The translations under genes and the position numbers were made by a program. From Chitinophagaceae bacterium (GTDB lineage: Bacteria; Bacteroidota; Bacteroidia; Chitinophagales; Chitinophagaceae): a stretch of 64,000 nucleotides of DNA. The stretch's first letter is position 1. The number at the start of each line of letters is the position of its first letter. The notes under the pieces were generated by a model. The model searched no databases and was not told the origin of the DNA. It saw only the letters and a list, made by a program, of their open reading frames with translations. Location of the stretch: NCBI GenBank assembly GCA_020847395.1, contig JADLCD010000138.1, forward strand, positions 1 to 64,000, written 5' to 3'. Shown piece after piece: positions 42,630-51,601 of this stretch.

Positions 42630-43928
42630 TCAAAATTTCTTTAACACCTTTTCCATCTGCGCAACAACACCATCGTTACTCAAATTGCCGATGCTGCCCT
42701 CATGGGTATGATGCAATTGCTTTTTATAATCAAAATTAAATTTGCCCTGTTCAATATCATTGCCCACCTGGCGGTAAGCATCGCGAAATGAAACACCCTG
42801 GTTTACCAGTTTATTCACTGCTTCCACGCTGAACAGGTATTTGTATTTTTCATCATCCAGTATATTATCTTTAATACTGATGTTGGAGAGCATCAGCTTC
42901 GTCATCTGTATGCAGGCTTTTAACTCTTCAATAGCCGGGAACAAAATTTCTTTTGTCAACTGCATATCGCGGTGATAACCTGAAGGGAGATTATTAATAA
43001 GCAGCGTTAATTCATTTGGTGCAGATTGTATGCGGTTACATTTACCACGTATCAGCTCAAATACATCCGGGTTTTTTTTGTGTGGCATAATGCTGCTGCC
43101 GGTAGTCAGTTCATCAGGAAAAGATATAAATCCAAAGTTCTGGTTTATATACAGGCAGGCATCCATTGCCAGCTTGCTTAATGTTGCTGCCACACTGCTG
43201 ATGCCAATCGCGACTATCTTCTCCGTTTTGCCCCTGCTCATCTGCGCATATACAGAATTATAATTCAGCGAACCGAAATGCAAAAGCGCTGTAGTTAAAG
43301 TTCTGTTGAGCGGAAAAGAAGAACCATAGCCTGCGCCGCTACCCAACGGGTTTTTGTTTGCTACATAATACGCGGCAGCAAGCAATTCCATATCATCAGT
43401 CAAGCTTTCTGCATATGCGCCAAACCACAAGCCAAATGATGAAGGCATCGCTATCTGGAGATGCGTATATCCGGGTAATAATTTGTCTTTAAATTTTTCG
43501 CTTTGGCTGATAAGCAAATCGAATAATGCCTTCACTTCATCTTTAATGGTTAACACTTCTGCCCGGAGATACAGTTTTAAATCAACCGCAACCTGGTCAT
43601 TCCGGCTTCTGCCGCTGTGAATTTTTTTTCCTGCTTCGCCTATACGTTGCGTTAAAAGATATTCTACCTGCGAATGCACATCTTCAATACCTTCTTCTAT
43701 AGTAAATTTTGAATCCAGTATATCTTTTAAAATTGCTTCCAATCCCTTTACCGCGCCTGTCGCATCATTTTCATCCATCAGCCCAACTTCTTTCAGCATT
43801 TTTACATGCGCTATTGAGCCCTGCACATCATATTGCGCCAGCAGCAGGTCAAATTCTTTGTCCCTGCCTACAGTAAATTTTTCAATCAGTTCATTTACGG
43901 AAGAATTGTCTTTTTGCCAGAGCTTCAT
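42630..43928 (-). CDS. argH: Argininosuccinate lyase
   Basis: This 432-residue enzyme of the fumarase/aspartase superfamily splits argininosuccinate to arginine and fumarate. The start at 43928 (MKLWQKDNSSVNELIEKFTV) matches ArgH; an ATG ten codons earlier is less likely. Motifs: IEDVHSQVEYLLTQRIGEAG, KIHSGRSRNDQVAVDLKLYL, LLPGYTHLQIAMPSSFGLW and the signature TTGSSIMPHKKNPDVFELIR. Other arg genes are not adjacent; the gene is convergent with cysQ and divergent from the PLP enzyme at 44031. Confidence 0.95.
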   Translation of the reverse strand: MKLWQKDNSSVNELIEKFTVGRDKEFDLLLAQYDVQGSIAHVKMLKEVGLMDENDATGAVKGLEAILKDILDSKFTIEEGIEDVHSQVEYLLTQRIGEAGKKIHSGRSRNDQVAVDLKLYLRAEVLTIKDEVKALFDLLISQSEKFKDKLLPGYTHLQIAMPSSFGLWFGAYAESLTDDMELLAAAYYVANKNPLGSGAGYGSSFPLNRTLTTALLHFGSLNYNSVYAQMSRGKTEKIVAIGISSVAATLSKLAMDACLYINQNFGFISFPDELTTGSSIMPHKKNPDVFELIRGKCNRIQSAPNELTLLINNLPSGYHRDMQLTKEILFPAIEELKACIQMTKLMLSNISIKDNILDDEKYKYLFSVEAVNKLVNQGVSFRDAYRQVGNDIEQGKFNFDYKKQLHHTHEGSIGNLSNDGVVAQMEKVLKKF

Positions 43929-44030
43929 CTGCATTATATTTGAGGCTGCAAGATACAAGTTTAGCGCTAACGGCTATTGTACAACATTTTACCTGTTATC
44001 GCTGTCATCAATCAAATATATTTAAGCAAC

Positions 44031-45212
44031 ATGGATTATTCAGCATACAAAAAAGGAACAAAAGCTATTTGGGCAGGTGAAGATCTGTTTTCTGTGAATG
44101 GATCGGTTACCACGCCTGTGGTAAACAGTGTAGCTTTTTCATATAATGATCTCGATAAATGGTATGACGTAGCTACCGGCAATACGGACGGATTTATTTA
44201 CAGCCGCAATACTAATCCAACCGTAAGTATGCTGGAGGAAAAAATACGCCAACTGGAAGGAGGAGAGGCGGCTACTTCTTTTGCAACTGGTATGGCAGCT
44301 ATCAGTAATACTTTGTTTACATTTCTTACACCCGGAAAACGTGTTGTATCACTGAAAGATACTTACGGAGGTACCAGCAAAATTTTTCTTGACTTTTTGC
44401 CGCAATATAATGTTGATGTGAAGCTTTGCAACACAACGGATCACGAAGAGATTGAGGCTGAAATAGCCAAAGGATGTGACCTGCTTTACCTTGAAACACC
44501 AACTAATCCAACGTTAAAAGTGGTTAACATTAAAAAGCTGTCTGATGCCGCAAAAAAAGTAGGCGCTATAGTGGTGGTGGATAATACTTTTGCCACGCCT
44601 GTCAATCAAAATCCTTTAGTCCTGGGAGCTGATCTTGTTTTACATAGCGCTACAAAATTTTTATGTGGACATTCAGATGCGATGGGCGGCGTACTTACCG
44701 GCAGAAAGGACCTGGTAAGAAAAGTATTTCAATTCAGGGAAATTAATGGCGCCAGCCTGCAGGCTGATCCCGCATATATGATTGCAAGAGGAATGAAAAC
44801 ACTGGAGTTAAGAGTTGAGCGGCAAAACTCATCTGCGCTTACTATTGCCCGTTATCTTAAAGCTCATCCCAAAGTTACAGATGTATTTTATCCAGGGCTT
44901 GAAACGCACCCCGGTTATGACATTGCAAAAAAACAAATGAAAGGCTTTGGTGGCATTTTAAGTTTTTCAGTAGATGGCAGTTATGATAATGTAAAAAAAG
45001 TTTTACCAGAGCTTAAGCTGGTACATCTTGCCGCAAGTCTTGGTTCAGTTAGTACACTTGCCGGCCCGCCACGCACAACAAGTCATGTAGAACTAACTGA
45101 AAAACAAAGAAGACTACTGGGCATTCCCGAAGGCTTGATACGATATTCAGCAGGCATTGAAAATGTAGAAGATTTATTGGGAGACCTGGAACAGGCATTA
45201 AGGAAAATGTAA
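44031..45212 (+). CDS. Cys/Met metabolism PLP-dependent enzyme (cystathionine gamma-synthase/lyase or methionine gamma-lyase)
   Basis: This 393-residue enzyme runs from ATG 44031 (MDYSAYKKGTKAIWAGEDLF); the frame extends upstream to 43977 without family support. PLP features: YSRNTNPTVSMLEEKIRQLE, ATSFATGMAAISNTLFTFLT, YLETPTNPTLKVVNI, VVDNTFATPVNQNPLVLGAD and the Schiff-base Lys in VLHSATKFLCGHSDAMGGVL. The C-terminal SLGSVSTLAGPPRTTSHVEL is standard. Which reaction (synthase, beta/gamma-lyase, methionine gamma-lyase) cannot be decided by eye. It handles sulfur amino acids, but no link to the sulfation genes is shown. Confidence 0.88.
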   Translation: MDYSAYKKGTKAIWAGEDLFSVNGSVTTPVVNSVAFSYNDLDKWYDVATGNTDGFIYSRNTNPTVSMLEEKIRQLEGGEAATSFATGMAAISNTLFTFLTPGKRVVSLKDTYGGTSKIFLDFLPQYNVDVKLCNTTDHEEIEAEIAKGCDLLYLETPTNPTLKVVNIKKLSDAAKKVGAIVVVDNTFATPVNQNPLVLGADLVLHSATKFLCGHSDAMGGVLTGRKDLVRKVFQFREINGASLQADPAYMIARGMKTLELRVERQNSSALTIARYLKAHPKVTDVFYPGLETHPGYDIAKKQMKGFGGILSFSVDGSYDNVKKVLPELKLVHLAASLGSVSTLAGPPRTTSHVELTEKQRRLLGIPEGLIRYSAGIENVEDLLGDLEQALRKM

Positions 45213-45347
45213 ACAAATTTCTGCTATCTCCATTATCAGGCGTCGCTACATTTTACCCATCTTTGCAGGTAAAGTCTTTGCGCTAAAGGCTTCATTTGAA
45301 TGAAAAAGCCGGGATGAGCTTTCCCTCATTTTCTTTAAATTCGCCTG

Positions 45348-48290
45348 ATGATAAAGTGCTTTTTTCTCACGTTATTTACTTTACAATATCTCTCCATATT
45401 TGCGCAGCGCAGTAGCAGCCTGCCTGAACAGGCCTGGGTTGACAGTGTTTTTGCAACATTGAGTGAAGATGAAAAGATAGCGCAGTTAATGATTGTGCGT
45501 GTATCTTCCATAAGTAATGGCGTGGTTACTTTTTATGGAGACGAAGTAAAAAATGCCATCAACACATATAATATCGGTGGCATCTGTTTGTTCCAGGGAG
45601 GTCCGGGCAGGCAGGCAAATTATCTGAATGAGTTTCAGGCGATAGCTAAAACACCTTTGCTGGTTTGTATAGATGCGGAGAACGGATTAGGTATGCGCAT
45701 GGATAGTGTGCAATCATTGCCGCGACAGATGATGATGGGCGCTGTGCAGGATGCGCAGCTCATTTTTCAATATGGTAAATGGGTGGGACAACAATGTAAG
45801 CGCATGGGTATACAGGTAAACTATGCACCCGTGGTTGATATTAATAATAACCCGGCTAACCCTGTTATTAATGACCGCTCTTTTGGAGAAAATAAATATA
45901 AAGTTGCAGCATATGGAATAGCATATATGAAGGGTATGCAGGATGTGGGTGTAATGGCGTGTGCAAAACATTTTCCGGGTCATGGTGATGTGGCTGTGGA
46001 TTCACATTATGATTTACCGGTGATTAATAAAACAGTAGCACAGCTTGATTCGCTGGAATTATATCCTTTTCGTGAAATGTTTAAAGCAGGTGTGGGAAGT
46101 GTGATGATTGCTCACCTGTTTATTCCTGCTATTGATAATACTGCCAACAGGGCAACCTCTATCTCTTACAATAATGTAACCAAATTAATGCGGGAACAAA
46201 TGGGTTACAACGGACTTACTTTTACAGATGCTTTGGAAATGCAGGGTGTAAAAAAATTTTTCCCTGATGGAAAAGCTTCCGCGGAATCATTGATTGCCGG
46301 CAATGATATGCTTTGTGTACCGGGCGATATACCAGCCGGTATTGAGGAAATTAAAAAAGTTATTCGCAAAAAAGAATTAAGCTGGGCGCAAATAGATGAA
46401 AGGGTAAAAAAAGTATTGCATGCAAAGTATAAATATGGGTTAAGCAATACGCAACCTGTAAATACAGTAAAACTTGTTGATGATTTGAATGCGCAAACAC
46501 CCGTGATTAGTAAAATTATTGCGGAAAATGCTATTACAACTTTAAAAAATGACGACAATCTTATTCCGTTGCTCATCCCCCAAAAGAATAAAAAAACAGA
46601 TAAAGATTTTAAAGTGGCATACCTCGGCATTGGTGTTAGCAGCGATAATGCATTTGCCCGCAGAATGAGAGCAGACTATAATGTGGATGCATTTTATTTT
46701 AATTATAAAGAAGACGCTACACGTATTGCAACCATTGCCGCCTTACTTAAAACCAGGTATGATATAGTAATTATAGGGTTACATAATTTCAATCGTTATC
46801 CTGCCAATAATTTTGGAATCAGTTCAACTGCTGTGCAGTTGCTTAACCAGGTACAGGCAGATAATAAAGCCATCACGTTTGTGTTTGGCAATCCGTATGC
46901 TGTAAAAAATATGTGCGAAGCAAAAAACCTGGTTGCCTGTTACCAGGATGATGCAATTACGCAAACCGCTGCTGCTGATATATTGAAGGGTGTAATAGTT
47001 GCCAAAGGAAAATTGCCTGTTACGGTGTGTGATAATTTTCCTTCAGGCACCGGTATTGAAACAAAATCTCTGCCCTTTGTGCAATCAACAGATATTGATA
47101 ATAACCAGTCGAGATTTTCAGCAGTAGATTCTATTGCTAAAGTGGCTATAACACAACGCGCAGCTCCGGGTATGGAAGTGATGGTAGTAAAAAGCGGGCG
47201 TATTGTATATCACAAAGCGTATGGCTATTATAGTTACGACAGTACGGAAAAAGTAAGACTTGAATCGCTGTACGACCTGGCCTCTGTTACTAAAATTTGC
47301 GCAACTACAATGTCGGTTATGCGCCTGTACGACCAGGGAAAACTCGACCTGAATAAAAAACTGGGTTATTACCTGCCTTCAGTAAAAGGAACAAATAAAG
47401 AGAACCTTGTAATTGATGATATACTGATGCACCAGGCAGGATTAAAGGCATTTATCCCTTTTTATGTAGAAACAATAGATACCACCACCGGTATTCCGCG
47501 GCAGGGATTTTACAGTAAAGTAAAGTCGGCGCAATTTAGTGTACCCGTTGCCGATAGTATGTTTATGAGAACAGACTGGAGCGATACGATGTATAAAAGA
47601 ATTTTAACGAGTGAAGTGATTGCTCCCGGAAAAAAATATGTGTATAGTGATAATGATTTTATTTTTCTTGGTAAGATAGTTGAAGCCATCAGTGGTATGC
47701 CTTTGGAAGAATATGTGTATAAAGAGTTTTACCGGAAACTTGGATTGACAACAACCAATTTTTTACCACTAAAACACTTTACTGCAAGCGGCATTACACC
47801 AACAGAAAATGAAAAAGCTTTCAGAAGACAATTATTGCGTGGTTATGTACATGACCCCGGTGCCGCTATGTTTGGCGGTGTAGCAGGTCATGCGGGTTTA
47901 TATAGTAATGCCTATGATCTTGCGGTATTGATGCAGATGATGCTTAATGGCGGAACTTATAACGGTTATTATTTTTTCTCTCCGGAAACAATACAATTAT
48001 TTACGGAGTACAATAGTAAAATCAGTCGCCGTGGGTTAGGCTTTGATAAACCTGAAAAAGATAACGCTACAAGAAAAGAACCCTATCCCGGCAAATATGT
48101 ATCTCCGCAAACATTTGGCCACACGGGTTTTACTGGTACTTGTGTTTGGGTTGATCCAAAGTATGATCTGATCTACATATTTCTTAGTAATCGCGTAAAT
48201 CCGGAAGGCGGCAGTAACGGGCGACTGTTGAAATTGAATATACGTTCAGATATACAGGATGCAATTTATAAGGCGCTGGAGTTGAAGTGA
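45348..48290 (+). CDS. GH3 glycoside hydrolase fused to a serine hydrolase (beta-lactamase-like)
   Basis: This 980-residue exported fusion has a signal peptide MIKCFFLTLFTLQYLSIFAQ. The GH3 N-terminal domain (about 25-360) carries CAKHFPGHGDVAVDSHYDLP with the Lys207-His208 and Asp-x-His pattern of NagZ-like beta-N-acetylhexosaminidases. A GH3 C-terminal domain follows (about 375-560). A serine beta-lactamase/DD-peptidase domain (about 585-975) has S646-V-T-K649, a YSDNDF YxN motif and a C-terminal FGHTGFTGTCVWVDP (HTG). The pair suggests action on peptidoglycan or amino-sugar material at the cell surface. Such fusions recur in Bacteroidota. GH2 and GH43 genes follow. Confidence 0.92.
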   Translation: MIKCFFLTLFTLQYLSIFAQRSSSLPEQAWVDSVFATLSEDEKIAQLMIVRVSSISNGVVTFYGDEVKNAINTYNIGGICLFQGGPGRQANYLNEFQAIAKTPLLVCIDAENGLGMRMDSVQSLPRQMMMGAVQDAQLIFQYGKWVGQQCKRMGIQVNYAPVVDINNNPANPVINDRSFGENKYKVAAYGIAYMKGMQDVGVMACAKHFPGHGDVAVDSHYDLPVINKTVAQLDSLELYPFREMFKAGVGSVMIAHLFIPAIDNTANRATSISYNNVTKLMREQMGYNGLTFTDALEMQGVKKFFPDGKASAESLIAGNDMLCVPGDIPAGIEEIKKVIRKKELSWAQIDERVKKVLHAKYKYGLSNTQPVNTVKLVDDLNAQTPVISKIIAENAITTLKNDDNLIPLLIPQKNKKTDKDFKVAYLGIGVSSDNAFARRMRADYNVDAFYFNYKEDATRIATIAALLKTRYDIVIIGLHNFNRYPANNFGISSTAVQLLNQVQADNKAITFVFGNPYAVKNMCEAKNLVACYQDDAITQTAAADILKGVIVAKGKLPVTVCDNFPSGTGIETKSLPFVQSTDIDNNQSRFSAVDSIAKVAITQRAAPGMEVMVVKSGRIVYHKAYGYYSYDSTEKVRLESLYDLASVTKICATTMSVMRLYDQGKLDLNKKLGYYLPSVKGTNKENLVIDDILMHQAGLKAFIPFYVETIDTTTGIPRQGFYSKVKSAQFSVPVADSMFMRTDWSDTMYKRILTSEVIAPGKKYVYSDNDFIFLGKIVEAISGMPLEEYVYKEFYRKLGLTTTNFLPLKHFTASGITPTENEKAFRRQLLRGYVHDPGAAMFGGVAGHAGLYSNAYDLAVLMQMMLNGGTYNGYYFFSPETIQLFTEYNSKISRRGLGFDKPEKDNATRKEPYPGKYVSPQTFGHTGFTGTCVWVDPKYDLIYIFLSNRVNPEGGSNGRLLKLNIRSDIQDAIYKALELK

Positions 48291-48463
48291 AGAAAGGGTG
48301 AAAGGTGAAAACAGGAAGGTGTAAGGAAAACAAGCCGCTACAGGCTCTGCTGGCAGGTGAAAGCCGATCATTGATAACAAAAGACAGTACCTGTTCATTA
48401 CTGTTAAATCAGTATCTTGGTCATCCTTTATAATTAAGAATCGTAACCTCTTAAACGTTTGTA

Positions 48464-50293
48464 ATGAAGTGTAATTTTTTATTGATTGCTTTATTGTATA
48501 CAGTAGTATCTGTTGGTCAAACCCAGTGGCAACCGGTTGCCGGAAAAATCTCAACGGAGTGGGCTGCTAAAGTAGATCCTAAAAATGTTTTAGCTGAATA
48601 TCCCCGCCCGCAATTAACGCGTAAAAGCTGGATAAACTTAAATGGTTTGTGGCAATATAGTATTCTGCCTAAACAAACTGCAGATAATCAGCCTGCAACA
48701 TTTGATGGTAATATACTGGTACCTTTCGCTGTTGAATCTTCTCTTTCAGGCGTTGGTAAAACTGTTGGAAAAGACAGCGTGCTATGGTATAAAAGAACAA
48801 TAGAAATTCCTTCAGCATTTCGTAAAGGAAACGTGTTGCTTCATTTTGGTGCGGTTGATTGGGAAAGCGATATATATGTAAATGGAACAAAAATTGGTTC
48901 GCACCAGGGTGGCTATGATCCGTTTACCTTTGATATAACCGGCGCTTTAAAAAAAGGAACAAAGCAGGAAATAGCGGTACGTGTTTGGGATCCTTCTGAT
49001 GATGGACCTCAGCCACGTGGTAAACAGGTAAAGAAACCGGAAGGTATCTGGTACACGCCTGTTACCGGTATCTGGCAAACGGTATGGTTAGAAAATGTTC
49101 CCAAAACATTTATTGCTTCCGTTAAAAAAACGCCTGATATAGATAAACAAACACTTACTGTTGAAGTAAAAACGGAAAACCTGCAATTGGGAGATGAGAT
49201 TATTGTTACAGCTTTGGATGGTCAACAGCAGGTGGCAACACAAACGCTTAAGGAAGGAAGTACAGCTACACTAAGTATCATTAATCCAAAACTCTGGTCA
49301 CCCGATAATCCTTTCTTATATGATCTTAAAATTTCGGTTAGCCGTAAGGGTAAGTTAATAGATGAGGCAGGAAGTTATTTTGGTATGCGCAAATCATCAA
49401 TGGCAAAAGATGGCAACGGTATACAGCGCATGATGCTGAATAATAAATTTGTATTTCAATATGGACCGCTCGACCAGGGGTGGTGGCCTGATGGTTTATA
49501 TACTGCACCCACAGATGAAGCCTTGAAGTTTGATATTGAAAAAACCAAAGAGTTGGGTTTTAATATGATTCGCAAACACGTAAAAGTTGAACCAGCGCGC
49601 TGGTATTACTATTGCGATAAAACAGGCATACTGGTTTGGCAGGATATGCCAAGCGGCGATATGGGTGGTAATGCATGGGATATGCGTGCGGGACAAATCT
49701 CCGGAAGAAAATTAGACAAAGACCGTACCCCCGATTCAGAGGCGATTTACCGCAAAGAATGGAAAGCAATTATTGATGCATGCTATAATTATTCTTCCAT
49801 AGTATCATGGGTTCCTTTTAATGAAGCATGGGGTCAGTTTAAAACAAAAGAAATTGTTGAGTGGACAATGCAGATGGACCCCACAAGATTAGTAAACCAG
49901 TCAAGCGGCGGTAACTTTTTTGGTGTAGGGCCTATCATTGATATTCACCATTATCCCGATCCTCAAATGCCTGCGCCTGATGTATTTGGCGATAAACAAA
50001 TATTAATACTCGGGGAGTTTGGAGGTTTAGGTTTACCTGTTGAAGGTCATACCTGGCAGGATACAAAAAACTGGGGTTACCAGACTTTTAAAAATACAGA
50101 TGAACTGTTTAACAGGTACGCTGAATTTATAAATCGTTTACCGGGTATGATCAAACTCGGATTATCAGCGGCGGTATATACACAAACCACTGATGTGGAA
50201 GTTGAAACCAATGGCTTCTTTACGTATGACAGGAAAGTGTTGAAGATACCTGTAGAAAAAGCCCAACAGGTGCATAAGCAATTGTATGAATAG
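48464..50293 (+). CDS. Glycoside hydrolase family 2 protein
   Basis: This 609-residue exported beta-glycosidase-like enzyme has a signal MKCNFLLIALLYTVVSVGQT. The N-terminal jelly-roll sugar-binding domain (RKSWINLNGLWQYSILPK, VLLHFGAVDWESDIYVNGTK) is followed by an Ig-like domain and a TIM barrel. The acid/base is in SIVSWVPFNEAWGQFK and the nucleophile in QILILGEFGGLGLPV. It lacks the extra C-terminal domains of LacZ. Substrate (beta-galactoside, mannoside or glucuronide) is not decided. A hairpin repeat begins at the stop codon, and an AAACGTTTG motif lies 3 bp before the start. Confidence 0.9.
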   Translation: MKCNFLLIALLYTVVSVGQTQWQPVAGKISTEWAAKVDPKNVLAEYPRPQLTRKSWINLNGLWQYSILPKQTADNQPATFDGNILVPFAVESSLSGVGKTVGKDSVLWYKRTIEIPSAFRKGNVLLHFGAVDWESDIYVNGTKIGSHQGGYDPFTFDITGALKKGTKQEIAVRVWDPSDDGPQPRGKQVKKPEGIWYTPVTGIWQTVWLENVPKTFIASVKKTPDIDKQTLTVEVKTENLQLGDEIIVTALDGQQQVATQTLKEGSTATLSIINPKLWSPDNPFLYDLKISVSRKGKLIDEAGSYFGMRKSSMAKDGNGIQRMMLNNKFVFQYGPLDQGWWPDGLYTAPTDEALKFDIEKTKELGFNMIRKHVKVEPARWYYYCDKTGILVWQDMPSGDMGGNAWDMRAGQISGRKLDKDRTPDSEAIYRKEWKAIIDACYNYSSIVSWVPFNEAWGQFKTKEIVEWTMQMDPTRLVNQSSGGNFFGVGPIIDIHHYPDPQMPAPDVFGDKQILILGEFGGLGLPVEGHTWQDTKNWGYQTFKNTDELFNRYAEFINRLPGMIKLGLSAAVYTQTTDVEVETNGFFTYDRKVLKIPVEKAQQVHKQLYE

Positions 50294-50345
50294 GAGCAGC
50301 CCATCCCGGCCTTCCCAAAGGGAAGGAGATCAATGCACAAAGGCC
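50294..50345 (+). repeat. 3'-end hairpin repeat after the GH2 gene
   Basis: Starting at the base after the stop codon: AGCAGCCCATCC, then the stem CCTTCCC-AAA-GGGAAGG (50310-50326) and a GC-rich tail. It matches the repeat after pyrH (24336-24404) and has the same orientation relative to its upstream gene. Confidence 0.65.
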
Positions 50346-50441
50346 GGCTCCGCATATATGTTGAATAAATATGAAGTCGTTAATCGTTGAAGTTATATAG
50401 GAAGCGGTTGTTTATTGAACAATAGAAATACAACAGTTGAA

Positions 50442-51539
50442 ATGGTAGTTATAAAATTTATTAAAGAGGTGCAGTACCGCCTCCTCTCCTTTGGAGAGGA
50501 GGAAGGGAGGGGAGGCTGTTTTATCTTTATTTTCCTGCTTTGTTTTTCTTCTATACAAGCACAGCAAACCTTCACCAATCCCCTTCTTGCTTCCGGAGCA
50601 GATCCTTATTCATTTTATAAAAACGGATACTATTATTATACCAATACACTCGGTAATCGTATTGGCTTATGGAAAACAAAACACCTGGCTGATTTAAAGA
50701 ACGCAGAATACAAAACGATTTATACGCCGCCTGCAGGTACTATGTATTCAAAAGAGTTGTGGGCGCCGGAAATAATTGAGATCAATAATAAGTGGTATGC
50801 CTATTTTGCGGCCGACAATGGAAAGAATGAAAATCACCGCATGTATGTATTGGAAAATGAATCTGCTGACCCCATGAACGGGGAATGGAAATTTAAAGGA
50901 AAGATTGCCGACCCTTCTGACAAATGGGCTATTGATGGCGATGTATTTGAATACAACGGGCAATGGTATATGATATGGAGCGGATGGGAAGGTGATGTAA
51001 ATTTTCAACAGAATATTTATATCGCAAAATTGAAAAATCCGTGGACAATAGATCGCAACAGGGTCTGTATTTCTAAGCCAACCTACAATTGGGAAAAAAA
51101 TGGAGATTTGAATAATGCGAATAATCCACCGCACGTAAATGTTAATGAGGGCCCGCAGGCTTTGATAAATAAGGATAAGCTTTTCATTGTATTTTCAGCA
51201 AGCGGGTGCTGGACGGATTTTTATGCGCTGGGTGTATTGAGCTTTGAGGGAAAAGACAACATACTGGATTCGGCTGCCTGGAAAAAATATCCCATTCCTG
51301 TTTTTAAACAATCCAAAGAAAATGGTGTGTATGCTCCCGGACATAATTCATTTTTTAAATCTCCGGATGGTACAGAAAACTGGATTTTGTATCATGCAAA
51401 TGATCAGCCGGGACAGGGCTGCGGAAAATTCCGTTCGCCAAGAGCGCAGCAATTTTCATGGAACAGTGATGGCTTTCCCGTGTTTGGCGAGCCGGTAAAA
51501 ACCAACGCTGTACTACCAATACCGTCTGAAAATAAATAG
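50442..51539 (+). CDS. Glycoside hydrolase family 43 protein
   Basis: This 365-residue exported five-bladed-propeller enzyme acts on arabinan/xylan-type or related glycans. Catalytic-type acids: Asp in LLASGADPYSFYKNGYYYY (base), Asp in WAIDGDVFEYNGQWYMIW (pKa modulator) and Glu in VNVNEGPQALINKDKLF (acid). Start: ATG 50442 gives a very long n-region (VVIKFIKEVQYRLLSFGEEE then GRGG) before the signal core FIFIFLLCFSSIQA. A CCTCCTCTCC/GGAGAGGAGG hairpin repeat (50480-50502) lies in that coding segment. It is in the same cluster as GH3 and GH2. Confidence 0.88.
   Translation: MVVIKFIKEVQYRLLSFGEEEGRGGCFIFIFLLCFSSIQAQQTFTNPLLASGADPYSFYKNGYYYYTNTLGNRIGLWKTKHLADLKNAEYKTIYTPPAGTMYSKELWAPEIIEINNKWYAYFAADNGKNENHRMYVLENESADPMNGEWKFKGKIADPSDKWAIDGDVFEYNGQWYMIWSGWEGDVNFQQNIYIAKLKNPWTIDRNRVCISKPTYNWEKNGDLNNANNPPHVNVNEGPQALINKDKLFIVFSASGCWTDFYALGVLSFEGKDNILDSAAWKKYPIPVFKQSKENGVYAPGHNSFFKSPDGTENWILYHANDQPGQGCGKFRSPRAQQFSWNSDGFPVFGEPVKTNAVLPIPSENK
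50480..50502. repeat. Hairpin repeat inside the GH43 signal-peptide coding region
   Basis: CCTCCTCTCC (50480-50489), TTT, GGAGAGGAGG (50493-50502): a perfect 10-bp stem, followed by AAGGGAGGGGAGG. This looks like a GC-rich intergenic repeat type of Bacteroidota but is in frame within the 5' end of the GH43 gene. It adds charged residues ahead of the hydrophobic core and places a stable hairpin near the start of the mRNA. Confidence 0.7.
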
Positions 51540-51601
51540 GGGGAAAGAAAAGTACTGCATACTTGTATAAGATGCTCATCAAAACCTAAAATTACATCGG
51601 T

